Shown: positions 17,762-25,705 of the stretch, piece after piece | How positions within the stretch are numbered: the stretch's first letter is position 1 | Layout of the letters: the number at the start of each line of letters is the position of its first letter | IMG/VR virus record: IMGVR_UViG_3300023276_001086 | Span: 62,001 to 126,000 of that record | Source: a virus | DNA length: 64,000 bases | Reading direction: 5' to 3' (one strand) | The notes under the pieces: generated by a model | Told to the model about the DNA's origin: nothing | What the model saw: only the letters and a program-made list of their open reading frames with translations | Database searches by the model: none | Translations under genes and position numbers: made by a program

Positions 17762-18435
17762 CCGCCTCCGATATTGTGGGCGCCCTTTTGGCTCTTGCCC
17801 TTCTCGAAGAAGCTGCCCTCTGGCTTATTCCTGTTCGCTCCGCCGAGTAACGGTATGGACACCACCTGCCCATTCTCCATGACTGCGCCATCGGCGCCCC
17901 GACCAGTGAACATGTCCTCTTCGTCGCTCAAGGGAACCGGCCCCTTACCCTTCTTCCGCACGCCGGCCCTAGACGGCGCACGGGGAACAAGCGGGGGCGG
18001 AGCCGGCATATCGCTCATCCGAGACACGAACATATCGATCAACCGACACAAATCACGAACTGCTGTCCGGAGCTCCGGGGACGAGACGACGAAATTCCAG
18101 AAGAATTTCATCTTGTCACTGGCCTCGTCGTACATGATCTGCCGACAAACGTGGAGGTTCCAACGCTCATTCTCAGGAAGAGACTCGCCGCGAAGCTCCT
18201 CTTTACAAAGAACCCTGAGAAACTGGTGTACCCACACCTCCGGGTCGTACACCCGAAGACGAAGACGTGCCTGTGTGGGGGGACCCCCTCCGACAGTCTT
18301 CCCACAAGAGCACTCGTGCTCCGCCATCTCCGGGTCCGACTGACTCAGGAGCTCAACGTAGTGCCCCTTGTCTGACTTGAGCGCCGACAGAGCTACACCC
18401 AGCTGAGCGGAGCAAGCCAGTTCCTCTTCGGTCAT
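17758..18435 (-). CDS. Unknown protein with CxC...C cluster (225 aa)
   Basis: 225 aa. ECSCGKTVGGG near residue 41 suggests half of a metal site or knuckle, followed by an alpha-helical core (WVHQFLRVLCKEELRG, WNLHVCRQIMYDEASDKMKFF) and a Pro/Lys/Gly-rich low-complexity C-terminus. Overlaps the 224-aa gene by ATGA. No family recognised. Confidence 0.7.
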   Translation of the reverse strand: MTEEELACSAQLGVALSALKSDKGHYVELLSQSDPEMAEHECSCGKTVGGGPPTQARLRLRVYDPEVWVHQFLRVLCKEELRGESLPENERWNLHVCRQIMYDEASDKMKFFWNFVVSSPELRTAVRDLCRLIDMFVSRMSDMPAPPPLVPRAPSRAGVRKKGKGPVPLSDEEDMFTGRGADGAVMENGQVVSIPLLGGANRNKPEGSFFEKGKSQKGAHNIGGG

Positions 18436-18438
18436 CGC

Positions 18439-18729
18439 TCAGTTCCTCCCGAGATCCGAGTCACACTGCTGCGGTACCTTCTGCGCGAACGCTGCCTGCT
18501 CCGCCCGCTCCTCCGCAATCTCCTGTCGGCGGACTTTGAGCCCAGCATCCATCTCGGCCCAAGCGGCACGCATCTTCTCCCACGTGTTCGCGTACTCGAA
18601 GCGGAATCCGTTGTTCGTCGACGCAGACACCTCGATACCATCTCGCGTTACGACGATAGCCCCGAACTCTCGTTGAGCGTTCTTGTTGAGCAGCCCGGAG
18701 TTATAGATTTCACTCGCTTTGTCCAACAC
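18439..18729 (-). CDS. Small virion-module protein (96 aa)
   Basis: The frame is open from 18765, but the best start is the GTG at 18729 because GAGGAGG lies six bases upstream inside the end of the 192-aa gene. The product has a short beta segment (FGAIVVTRDGIEVSASTNNG) followed by a long charged helix. Unknown function. Confidence 0.65.
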   Translation of the reverse strand: MLDKASEIYNSGLLNKNAQREFGAIVVTRDGIEVSASTNNGFRFEYANTWEKMRAAWAEMDAGLKVRRQEIAEERAEQAAFAQKVPQQCDSDLGRN

Positions 18730-19288
18730 TGTCTGCCTCCTCGAACATTTGAGCCACGTAACCAACCGTCGCCTTCAGTGGCCCAAGCCTCGCGCTCTTC
18801 GCACAGAGGAGGACGCACTTGTCATCCGGCAACGCCGGAAGTTGAATCAACGGCATGTTCCAGAACATGGTCGGAACGTGATCCTCTCTCACGTCCACAC
18901 CTAACCACCTCATGAAATTGACGACGCTGCCTGTAACCACACCAACGCCGGCCATCTTCTTCTCCGACGCCCGAACCATCATCACAGTCAACTGGGCAAT
19001 GGCGCCGACGTTGAGCCGAGCTCCCTCCCCCTTCTCCACCTCCTCGAGGTCGACAGCTTGGATGGCCTGCCAGATGTCCGTCGGGTCATCAGTCTCGACC
19101 TCCCCAAACGGTGGCTCACGATTAGGAACCAGCATGTCGACCTCAATGACCGGCGGCTCCGCGGTGAGAACCATCTTTCGAACTACGGCATCCTGCCCCA
19201 AGATGGCCCTGACCATCTCCGCAAGAGAGTCCGCCGTCGACTTCTTCGGAAGATCAAACTTCCGCTGGACTGGTACAAGTTCCGCCAT
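18710..19288 (-). CDS. Virion-module protein, unknown (192 aa)
   Basis: 192 aa, mixed alpha/beta: ADSLAEMVRAILGQDAVVRKMVL, VIEVDMLVPN, then a long helical middle and a hydrophobic C-terminal part (MFWNMPLIQLPALPDDKCVLL). Starts one base inside the end of the RHH-like gene and ends 20 bases inside the next. No family recognised. Confidence 0.7.
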   Translation of the reverse strand: MAELVPVQRKFDLPKKSTADSLAEMVRAILGQDAVVRKMVLTAEPPVIEVDMLVPNREPPFGEVETDDPTDIWQAIQAVDLEEVEKGEGARLNVGAIAQLTVMMVRASEKKMAGVGVVTGSVVNFMRWLGVDVREDHVPTMFWNMPLIQLPALPDDKCVLLCAKSARLGPLKATVGYVAQMFEEADSVGQSE

Positions 19289-19464
19289 CAGAGCTGATCC
19301 ACCTCCGCTGAGCTCTCATGAGCACCACGGAGCGCCTTGAAGTAGTCCGTGATAATCCGTGTCATCGTCGTATCCTGTTGCCGGGCGAACCACCTCACCC
19401 AAGCGAGCAAGGAGGAATCGATACGGCAGCTAAGGTGCCCCTTCTTCTCCCTCTTCGATCGCAA
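19288..19464 (-). CDS. Ribbon-helix-helix-like small DNA-binding protein
   Basis: About 58 aa; the start is uncertain. HLSCRIDSSLLAWVRWFARQ followed by TTMTRIITDYFKALRG matches the ribbon-helix-helix pattern (short strand, two helices) of Arc/CopG-type repressors or small assembly factors. I chose TTG at 19464, which has GAGGG about nine bases upstream; GTG at 19530 and ATG at 19497 are alternatives. It overlaps the GroES-like gene. Confidence 0.5.
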   Translation of the reverse strand: MRSKREKKGHLSCRIDSSLLAWVRWFARQQDTTMTRIITDYFKALRGAHESSAEVDQL

Positions 19465-19780
19465 GAATGTCACCCTCGTGGATAATGAACTGGTCATGCC
19501 CAATACAACCCGAGGCCCGAATTGAATCACCAGTGTGCGTGTTCTTCAGGTACCTGATGTAGAGCACCCGGTCACCTGGAGCTACTTGAGGCGGCACAAG
19601 AATATCCTTCTTAGTCAGCCTCCCGGCCCCAACAGCAAGCACAGTCCCCCACTGATGCACGTCATCGACGGCCCGGGCCGGGGCGAGGACACCGGGAATG
19701 ATCTCCCGTTCCGCGTCCTCCAATGGGTCGAACTGAACGAGAACCCGATCCCCTACAGGCCTGACGCGCACTTCACTCAC
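19430..19780 (-). CDS. groES-like: GroES-like co-chaperonin (Cpn10)
   Basis: 116 aa, the length of Cpn10 proteins. VRPVGDRVLVQ (residues 6-16), the mobile-loop region with IIPGVL (27-32), GTVLAVGAGRL (45-55), APGDRVLYIRY (67-77) and EGDILAIEE (102-110) follow the GroES fold in order. Phage co-chaperonins (such as T4 gp31) cap host GroEL and help fold the major capsid protein. Placement in the virion module fits. The insert around residues 78-96 (KNTHTGDSIRASGCIG) is longer than in host GroES, as in other phage versions. ATGA coupling to the upstream gene. Confidence 0.85.
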   Translation of the reverse strand: MSEVRVRPVGDRVLVQFDPLEDAEREIIPGVLAPARAVDDVHQWGTVLAVGAGRLTKKDILVPPQVAPGDRVLYIRYLKNTHTGDSIRASGCIGHDQFIIHEGDILAIEEGEEGAP

Positions 19781-20136
19781 TGAGCACCTCCTACATCGAT
19801 GTCCTTGGGCATCCGCGTAGCCGCAGTAGCTTTCGGGGTCCTACCCGGTGGTGCCGCCTCGGGACCGTCCTCGTTGGTCTCAGCCAGGTCCGGGTGCAGA
19901 TGCTCGAACAGCAGTTTCTGAAGCTTGTCGCCCACGGGGAATGACTGTTTCATCAGGTCATTCGGGAACTTCCGAACCTTCCCCGGCTCCATCTCCACGC
20001 CGAGCTCCGTCATGATGTTCCCCTTGCGGTCCGTGACCTGCCACATCAGCAGCGGGAGAGGCTTCACGCCCAGTAGGGTGTTCTTTGGACCCTTCGGCAC
20101 CTTTGTGGTCTCGTAACTCTGTACTTTGCCGCCCAT
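19777..20136 (-). CDS. Unknown assembly-region protein (119 aa)
   Basis: 119 aa with an excellent ribosome site (GGAGG, six bases before ATG). Basic beta-rich first half (VPKGPKNTLLGVKPLPLLMWQV) and a Pro/Ala/Thr-rich tail. Overlaps 179 bases of the gene upstream in the +1 frame and ends four bases inside the GroES-like gene. Function unknown. Confidence 0.7.
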   Translation of the reverse strand: MGGKVQSYETTKVPKGPKNTLLGVKPLPLLMWQVTDRKGNIMTELGVEMEPGKVRKFPNDLMKQSFPVGDKLQKLLFEHLHPDLAETNEDGPEAAPPGRTPKATAATRMPKDIDVGGAQ

Positions 20137-20557
20137 CTTCTTCCTCCGTAACCATGTAGATCATTGCTCCGGCGCCCGATGGGGCAAAGTGGAGCGTCTT
20201 CCCGTTATCCAGTAGAATGCGCTCAACGATGCACCTACCGGGGCTAATCGGCGCACCGCAGTCGAACACGACATCGGTCACCTTATGGCTCATCAGCAGG
20301 CCCTTCACAGTCCGCCAGTCCGCCACATCCTTCGGCAGCCCGAGACCGTTGAGGTAAGCCCAAAGTGCGCGGGGACCAAGGCGGACAACATCGAAGAAGT
20401 TGCCGGCCCCGAGCGTCGCCTGCACTGCTGCCTTCCCACACAGCGGACAAGCGAACGTGCCCCGCAACAAGAGCTCAACGTACCCCTCCTCCGGCAGATC
20501 GCCGTCAATCGCAAAGAGGACATTGCACTCCGGGCACGTGAATCCCGCCAGCTGCAT
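19958..20557 (-). CDS. Zinc-ribbon protein (199 aa) with long 3' overlap
   Basis: CPEC (8-11) and CPLC (37-40) form a zinc ribbon at the N-terminus, followed by an alpha/beta core to about residue 140. The last 60 residues (after MVTEEED) are Gly/Ser/His-rich and look like the out-of-frame reading of the next gene, so the true C-terminus may be shorter in function. One-base overlap with the upstream 169-aa gene. Unknown function. Confidence 0.65.
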   Translation of the reverse strand: MQLAGFTCPECNVLFAIDGDLPEEGYVELLLRGTFACPLCGKAAVQATLGAGNFFDVVRLGPRALWAYLNGLGLPKDVADWRTVKGLLMSHKVTDVVFDCGAPISPGRCIVERILLDNGKTLHFAPSGAGAMIYMVTEEEDGRQSTELRDHKGAEGSKEHPTGREASPAADVAGHGPQGEHHDGARRGDGAGEGSEVPE

Positions 20558-21066
20558 CAGTAAGCCTCGACCCCACCATCATCGTCATCTAGGTCGTAGT
20601 TCTGCTCACCTGGATCCGAATCATCACCCTCCGCACCGCCCGCAGCAAAAGCGTCGAGGTCACGAGGAGGCTCAGGATCAGGGTAAAACCCCACTGACTC
20701 GAGCAGTGCCTGGGCCGAGTCACCTTGACCAGTGTGCTGCTCCTCGAGCTGGCGAAGCTGCTCCGCCGCGTCGAGCTCGTCCTGGGGGATTGGGCCCGCT
20801 GCAAGCTGATGACCGAGGTGGCCCTCGACCTGCTGTCGAACGTCTTCAACTGTGGGGACCGGTTCCACGTAAGGGGACTGAGTCCCATACGCTTCCTCTT
20901 GTGCCTGGATATGGAGCTGCTCAAAAGCCCCGACCAGTTGCCCGTAGGTCAGTGCGTCAATAGGTAGCTCAACAGCTCCCCCATCGAGCAAGCCGACCAC
21001 CATACTGTGCTGACTCTGCCCAAGCTCGAGATTGACCTCGGAGCTCAAGTGCTTGATGACCATCAT
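20557..21066 (-). CDS. Acidic helical protein, unknown (169 aa)
   Basis: 169 aa, Gln/Glu/Asp-rich. A short beta segment at the N-terminus is followed by helices (YGQLVGAFEQLHIQAQEEAYG) and an acidic tail ending in a run of Asp. ATGA overlap with the 66-aa gene. No family recognised; acidic tails of this type occur on scaffold-like assembly proteins. Confidence 0.7.
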   Translation of the reverse strand: MMVIKHLSSEVNLELGQSQHSMVVGLLDGGAVELPIDALTYGQLVGAFEQLHIQAQEEAYGTQSPYVEPVPTVEDVRQQVEGHLGHQLAAGPIPQDELDAAEQLRQLEEQHTGQGDSAQALLESVGFYPDPEPPRDLDAFAAGGAEGDDSDPGEQNYDLDDDDGGVEAY

Positions 21067-21263
21067 CGCGGTACTCCTGGTGGAAGCTGTGACCCCTGAG
21101 GGGGACCCTCTGTGTGACGAACCAACTGCCGAAGGGCCAATGATCCCTCAACCATAGCCTTGACCAACTTACAGGGATCCGTCACCTTATCCGCAAACGC
21201 GACACACTGATCAGTGCATCGTCTGTCAGAACTAAGCCAGCAGCGCAGGTTATTCTCTCGCAC
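21063..21263 (-). CDS. Small four-cysteine protein (66 aa)
   Basis: GTG start inside the end of the upstream zinc-ribbon gene; TGA shares bases with the next ATG. Cys at positions 8, 16, 20 and 31 could bind a metal. The tight fit on both sides argues for a real gene despite its small size. Confidence 0.65.
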   Translation of the reverse strand: MRENNLRCWLSSDRRCTDQCVAFADKVTDPCKLVKAMVEGSLALRQLVRHTEGPPQGSQLPPGVPR

Positions 21264-21609
21264 TGATCACCCCCTTCAGCACAGCCCCAAAGCCCGCTCT
21301 GGAAAACTCGACGAGCAGCTTCGTGATATGAGCAAGATTACCGGGTGTGTGATCTTTGGTGACAAACTCGAGCCTAACGAGCTCACGACCAACCTGCGGG
21401 GCGATATCCCGCTGAAGAAAACGCATGAACTCGATGAACGCACGAGGGTCCTTGAACTTCTCGTCGTCCCCCATCCGCACGAGGTCGGAGGACTTCCCCC
21501 GCCAACTGCACATATCGCATTGCCGATCCCACTCCCCTATGACGAGTAAGTCTTCAACCTGTGGGCAGCCGCACTGAGGGCACACTACCATCGCTTCTTC
21601 CTTCCCCAT
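21250..21609 (-). CDS. Zinc-ribbon protein (119 aa)
   Basis: CPQCGC (10-15) and CDMC (31-34) form a zinc ribbon; the rest is a helical domain (RAFIEFMRFLQRDIAPQVG). Overlaps the upstream 139-aa gene by 25 bases. A role in late transcription or assembly is possible but nothing specific is visible. Confidence 0.75.
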   Translation of the reverse strand: MGKEEAMVVCPQCGCPQVEDLLVIGEWDRQCDMCSWRGKSSDLVRMGDDEKFKDPRAFIEFMRFLQRDIAPQVGRELVRLEFVTKDHTPGNLAHITKLLVEFSRAGFGAVLKGVISARE

Positions 21610-22004
21610 GCCGCTGTCGGAGGCCTTACGACGTTCCCCTTCAGCTTCTTACGCAACCGGCTCCCCTGATCCCTACCGCCAACCTTACGCACGAGCATCG
21701 GCCCTCGAGAGGTCTCTGCCTTGAGGGCGTCGATTATCTCGTTGGTCTCCTTGGTCATCTCCTCCGACAAGAACGGAAGGAGCGCATCCCGGTACTTGTT
21801 GAACGACTCCTGAATCGTCTCCGATGACTCTTCCTGCGCTGTCCTGACCGCCTGGACGACGGTGTGCATCCCAAAAAGCTGAATGAGCTGACGACGCATT
21901 TGAATCATGAGGCAAAGCGCCTCGAGAACAGACCCCACCTTGGGCGGTTTGCTCAACAGATCGTACATCATGTTGGCCCGCGCCCAGCCAAGGGGAGTCT
22001 TCAA
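21585..22004 (-). CDS. Helical protein with basic tail (139 aa), unknown
   Basis: 139 aa, mostly helix (VLEALCLMIQMRRQLIQLFG and on) with a strongly basic C-terminus (RLRKKLKGNVVRPP, WGRKKRW). ATGA-type overlap with the P/Q-rich gene. The size and neighbours suggest a head or tail assembly protein. Confidence 0.65.
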   Translation of the reverse strand: MKTPLGWARANMMYDLLSKPPKVGSVLEALCLMIQMRRQLIQLFGMHTVVQAVRTAQEESSETIQESFNKYRDALLPFLSEEMTKETNEIIDALKAETSRGPMLVRKVGGRDQGSRLRKKLKGNVVRPPTAAWGRKKRW

Positions 22005-23029
22005 CCATTTCCCAACTCTTCGGCAATCATGATGTTGCGAACCCGGTCATCGAACCAGAAGTAGTTGACCCGCATGTCGGCCAGAACCTGCACCGGGTAA
22101 CGGAGCACGCGCTTGAGCTTCTTCAGGAAGGCCTCGGAGTCAAAGTCGTCATCGACCAAGTGCGCTGGCATGATCTCACTACCAACAGCGTGAAGTCCGG
22201 CGGCCAGATTCATCAGCGCCAAACGCTCACGAAGATAGAGCTCCGATCCATCGAGCTTGCCGAGCTCCTGAAGGATGCCCTGATTCTCCGCACCAGACGT
22301 TGTGCGATACGTCACACTGAAACCGGCGCTGATCTTCACCGTCTGGCGTAGCTCACCGTGCAGAGCCAGATCCTCGATGCTCATGTCATCGAGAGCCTTC
22401 TCTATGCGAGCGCGCCGACGGGGGTTGTTGAACTTGTCAATGGCCGAGTCCATCTCCTGGTCCATGGAGCCCAGCCAAAGATTCTCATCTTCCAGGGGAG
22501 GAGTCTCTTTGGGCTCAGCGGCAGCATCAGGAGCCTCATCCTGTGCCGGTGGTGCCTGCGCAGCTTGTGCGGCCTGCTCCCTGTTCATGGCGTCGCCGAG
22601 GGCCTGCATATCCGACTTGATGGCTTCGACAGGCCTCGGGCTCTGTTGTTGAGGGACTCCTTGTTGTTGCTGACCCTGCTGCGCGAGCTGCTGCATGGAG
22701 ACGCCCTGGGGGCCTTGCTGCGGACCCGGCTGGGGGAAACCCTGCGGCTGCATCGGGATAGGCTGCGGAGGATAACCCGGCGGCGGGTAACCCTGCTGAG
22801 GATACTGAGGCATCCCAGGATGCGGGTACATGGGCTGCGGAGCCTGCGTCGGGTCATAGACCATACCAGGCTGCCCTTGCTGCATACCCGGCGGTATGGG
22901 GTGGCCCTGCTGCGCCTGTGGAGGCTGCGGACCGGGGCCCGGCATCGGCGGCGCACCACCGAGCGGTTGGTCGTGCCCCTTGGCCGCCTCAGTCGGGGTC
23001 GCCGGGGAAGACTTGTCGTCCGTGCTCAT
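22001..23029 (-). CDS. P/Q/G-rich protein with conserved C-terminal domain
   Basis: 342 aa. Residues 1-130 are an extended Pro/Gln/Gly/Met-rich tract. The C-terminal 130 residues are folded: FSVTYRTTSGAENQGILQEL, YLRERLALMNLAAGLHAVG, and a final VQVLADMRVNYFWFDDRVR. The C-terminal helices with the WFDDRV ending resemble T4/SPO1-type tail-assembly chaperone families, a weak match. First or second gene of the long minus-strand operon. Confidence 0.65.
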   Translation of the reverse strand: MSTDDKSSPATPTEAAKGHDQPLGGAPPMPGPGPQPPQAQQGHPIPPGMQQGQPGMVYDPTQAPQPMYPHPGMPQYPQQGYPPPGYPPQPIPMQPQGFPQPGPQQGPQGVSMQQLAQQGQQQQGVPQQQSPRPVEAIKSDMQALGDAMNREQAAQAAQAPPAQDEAPDAAAEPKETPPLEDENLWLGSMDQEMDSAIDKFNNPRRRARIEKALDDMSIEDLALHGELRQTVKISAGFSVTYRTTSGAENQGILQELGKLDGSELYLRERLALMNLAAGLHAVGSEIMPAHLVDDDFDSEAFLKKLKRVLRYPVQVLADMRVNYFWFDDRVRNIMIAEELGNG

Positions 23030-23219
23030 CCTCTACCACGCCTTTCACAAGAAAGTTCGTCAGAATCCGCTTCCTGAAATTGTTCAGAAAGGTGTGCTTC
23101 TGCACCGTCATGGGCATCAGTCCATTCTGTATGAGGTACACGTACATCCGCTCCACGTGGAACTTCAGCCCGTTCCCCTCCCAGATTTCCTCGACCTGCT
23201 CTTCCGTCAGAGCGCCCAT
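22989..23219 (-). CDS. Small helical protein heading the virion operon (76 aa)
   Basis: Starts at ATG 23219, with AAGGTGG upstream; a GTG nine bases earlier is possible. ALTEEQVEEIWEGNGLKFHV and YVYLIQNGLMPM are helices. It overlaps the next gene by 41 bases. It is the first gene downstream of the divergent intergenic region. Confidence 0.7.
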   Translation of the reverse strand: MGALTEEQVEEIWEGNGLKFHVERMYVYLIQNGLMPMTVQKHTFLNNFRKRILTNFLVKGVVEDEHGRQVFPGDPD

Positions 23220-23345
23220 GGCCACCACCTTGCGGCATGAAGTCTCGAGCTGTCAAGAGAAATGTGCAGCAATATGCGGCACGTTTGCCTACACACACCC
23301 ACTGTGATTTTACCTGTCAATGAGGCGAAAAGCGTAACGAAATTA
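23220..23345. other. Divergent intergenic region
   Basis: About 125 bases between the minus-strand virion operon and the plus-strand block. On the minus strand two TTGACA hexamers occur (complements of TGTCAA at 23253-23258 and 23318-23323), possible -35 boxes for the virion operon; no convincing -10 was identified. On the plus strand it leads into the GGGGATAAG promoter motif. Confidence 0.35.
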
Positions 23346-23377
23346 GGGGATAAGACTATTAGAAGTCGTGGGGACTT
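23346..23377 (+). promoter_or_regulatory. Candidate phage promoter with 5' hairpin
   Basis: GGGGATAAGACTATTAG (23346-23362), almost identical to the copy at 26087, then AAGTC (23363-23367) pairing with GACTT (23373-23377). This would put the RNA 5' end near the hairpin and makes the upstream GTG at 23368 an unlikely start for the next gene. Confidence 0.55.
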
Positions 23378-23406
23378 TACCTCTGACATTTACAAAAGGA
23401 AAAGCC

Positions 23407-25284
23407 GTGAACAACGAAGTCATGATCTTCTCAACCAGTGACATTTTTACCAACCTCCGTAACCGGCCCTCCGGCCGGATAGTGGCAGAGAATAGAGACG
23501 GCGTGTACGTCTCGACTGAGAAACTGGAAGCGGCCGTCAACAGCGGGTTCAGGTGCTATGTCGCGTCAACGCGCGAGCGGCTCACTGATGGAGATAGTTG
23601 GTGGGTTGAGATCGTCGGCCGGGACAACGTGTTCCTGGCCGAAGAGCCCGAGTATTATTGCGACTACGGTCCTTCTCAGGACCGGAACGCCTGCGTGAGC
23701 AAGGGGTACACCGACCTCGCGGCCCACCTCGGCGCCGCATGGCCGACGGACAAATGGGATGGCAGACCTGCGTTCTGGCCGAGCGGGATGCCCAAAGTCG
23801 CGGAAGCCCAAGGATGGACTATGGCCAAGTCCTGGGAAGGGCCGATAGAGCTACCGAAGGCGGTACGGCAGGTGGCCAAACACCTCCAAGTGTTTGCGAA
23901 GGCCACGGTGCTGCTAGTAGGCGGTGCCGTGGTAGACGCCCTCCAGGGACGAACGCCAAAGGATTGGGACCTCGAGGTGTACGGGGTGGCGCCCCCGGAC
24001 GTGATCGAGGTGCTCGATCGACACGGGTGGAAACCCCAGGCGGTGGGGAATGCGTTTGGGGTTGTAAAGCTCGCGCACGACGCCACGGATGGCGTCAGTA
24101 TTGATATCAGCTTCCCCAAAGCTGACAACACCCGAGATGGCGAGACGGACTTCGGTCCAGTCGACATCTACATGACACCCGCCGAGGCCGCCCTCCGGCG
24201 GGACCTCACCATCAACAGCCTCATGTACGACATCGAGGCTAGGAAGGTCATCGACAGCCACGGAGGGCTAGATGACCTACGTGACGGGGTGCTTCGGGCA
24301 ACGTCGCCCGAGCACTACGCACAAGACCCGATCCGCCCCCTGCGCGCAATGCAACTCGCGGCACGCAAGGTGCCAAACGTCGACCCCCTCACCATGGCGC
24401 TCCTCCGCTCAATGGCCACCGACGAGGCGTTCGCCTCCTTGGCCATCGAACGCGTGGGGGAGGAGTTCCACAAACTGATGATGGCTGAGAAGCCATCCAT
24501 CGGTCTCGAGGTACTCCGAGAATCGGGGTGGTTGCGCTTCTTCCCTGAACTCGAGGCACTGGTCGGGTGTCCGCAGAACCCAGACCACCACCCCGAGGGT
24601 CCGGTGTGGGACCACACGATGCTAGTGGTGGACGCCATGTCCTCCCTCGCGCGCACCGGCACCTCCTGGACCGAGGAGCCCCTCGATGGCCTGCGCCGGA
24701 AGGCCCTCATGTTCGCGGCGCTCTGCCACGACTTGGGGAAGCCAGTCACGGTGCAAGACGACTTGTCGTGCCCCAAGCATGACGTCGAGGGCGAAGAGTT
24801 GGTGCGCTCCTTCCTCGGACGCCTCACCAACGAAACGGTCCTGACCGAGGCGGTCGTCGCCCTGAGTCGAAACCACATGAGACCATTCGGTCTCGTGGAC
24901 GGCAAAGCTCGAGAGTCGCGCTGGGGGCGGCTCAAGGCCGACCTGGTCAAGCACCCCAAGCTGAAGAATGGCGGTCTGCCCAGCCTCGAAGATGCTGGCT
25001 ACCTCTCCCGAGCAGACTGGATGGGCTCCCGCCCAGTCGGCACCCGCTTCGCCAACGGCTCCACCACGGAGACGGACCGCGACCACCACGAGATTGCCGA
25101 GAGGTGCTGGGAGATGCACCGCGAGCTCGAGAAGGCCGAGCCCTTGGTCGGCGGGCGCGACCTCATCAAGGCCGGGGTCAAGCCCGGACCCCAGATGGGC
25201 AAGCTGGTGAAGGCGGCCTACGTCATCCAGCTAGACGAGCCCGAGCTCGCCCTCGAGGAGCTCATCGCTCGAGTGATGTCGTGA
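23407..25284 (+). CDS. cca-like: CCA-adding enzyme / poly(A) polymerase family protein with HD domain
   Basis: About 625 aa. Residues 170-195 hold the class II nucleotidyltransferase signature LLVGGAVVDAL then DWDLEVYG, giving the paired acidic metal ligands. RRDLTINSLMYD and DPIRPLRAMQLAAR match the B-D motifs that read the tRNA end. An HD phosphohydrolase motif (CHDLGKP) lies near residue 440. The family adds or repairs the 3' CCA of tRNAs. The first 150 residues are an extra domain of unknown kind. Start chosen at GTG 23407, with AAAGGA upstream, because the promoter motif lies too close to the earlier GTG. Next door is a tRNA-like element, an attractive but unproven substrate. Confidence 0.85.
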   Translation: MNNEVMIFSTSDIFTNLRNRPSGRIVAENRDGVYVSTEKLEAAVNSGFRCYVASTRERLTDGDSWWVEIVGRDNVFLAEEPEYYCDYGPSQDRNACVSKGYTDLAAHLGAAWPTDKWDGRPAFWPSGMPKVAEAQGWTMAKSWEGPIELPKAVRQVAKHLQVFAKATVLLVGGAVVDALQGRTPKDWDLEVYGVAPPDVIEVLDRHGWKPQAVGNAFGVVKLAHDATDGVSIDISFPKADNTRDGETDFGPVDIYMTPAEAALRRDLTINSLMYDIEARKVIDSHGGLDDLRDGVLRATSPEHYAQDPIRPLRAMQLAARKVPNVDPLTMALLRSMATDEAFASLAIERVGEEFHKLMMAEKPSIGLEVLRESGWLRFFPELEALVGCPQNPDHHPEGPVWDHTMLVVDAMSSLARTGTSWTEEPLDGLRRKALMFAALCHDLGKPVTVQDDLSCPKHDVEGEELVRSFLGRLTNETVLTEAVVALSRNHMRPFGLVDGKARESRWGRLKADLVKHPKLKNGGLPSLEDAGYLSRADWMGSRPVGTRFANGSTTETDRDHHEIAERCWEMHRELEKAEPLVGGRDLIKAGVKPGPQMGKLVKAAYVIQLDEPELALEELIARVMS

Positions 25285-25451
25285 GCCTCCCCGTTGAAGA
25301 GAAGAAGCGGCTGGGCTCTCACTGGGAAGCGGCGGAGGACCCCCGCCTCCGCGCACGCCGCAACCTCATGCGGGCCACCAGCTGGGTCGACGCCCCAGAG
25401 CCCCCCAAAGAAGAGGGGTACTACTGGCCACCAAGGAACCGCAGGAAATAA
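25281..25451 (+). CDS. Small basic protein coupled to the CCA-enzyme gene (56 aa)
   Basis: GTG start overlaps the TGA stop of the CCA-like gene (GTGA). The product is charged with Arg-rich (RLRARRNLMRATSW) and Pro/Trp/Tyr segments (EEGYYWPPRNRRK). It is too short to classify. Coupling implies coexpression with the nucleotidyltransferase. Confidence 0.6.
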   Translation: MSLPVEEKKRLGSHWEAAEDPRLRARRNLMRATSWVDAPEPPKEEGYYWPPRNRRK

Positions 25452-25455
25452 AGCG

Positions 25456-25490
25456 CTGACACTCGTCAGGCTCCTGTGGTTCTTTCTCTA
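25456..25490 (+). terminator. Weak terminator hairpin
   Basis: CTGAC pairs with GTCAG around a four-base loop, then CTCCTGTGGTTCTTTCTCTAGCTAGG. The stem is only 5 bp; the T/C-rich tail ending in TAGCTAG matches the other terminator tails of this window. Confidence 0.35.
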
Positions 25491-25567
25491 GCTAGGTATG
25501 CAAAAACACTAACAAATCCGTGATAGGTAGTGTGCGGACTTTGGTAACTAACTAAGAAGGAGGATGC

Positions 25568-25705
25568 GTGTGGCAGATAGAAGTTCCGAGGGAAGAGGAG
25601 ATCGAACCACTTCACGTGTGTCGGTTCTGCGGAGCCAACATCGAGACGATGGAGGACCTGAGACTGGGGATATGCCCGTGGTGCAAGACGAGGCACGATT
25701 TCTAG
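25568..25705 (+). CDS. Small zinc-ribbon protein (45 aa)
   Basis: GTG start just after AAGGAGG. CRFC (residues 18-21) and CPWC (36-39) form a compact zinc ribbon, ending KTRHDF. It overlaps the start of the ParB-like gene in another frame. It is supported by the strong ribosome site and the clean CxxC spacing. Likely a small regulator or takeover protein. Confidence 0.65.
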   Translation: MWQIEVPREEEIEPLHVCRFCGANIETMEDLRLGICPWCKTRHDF

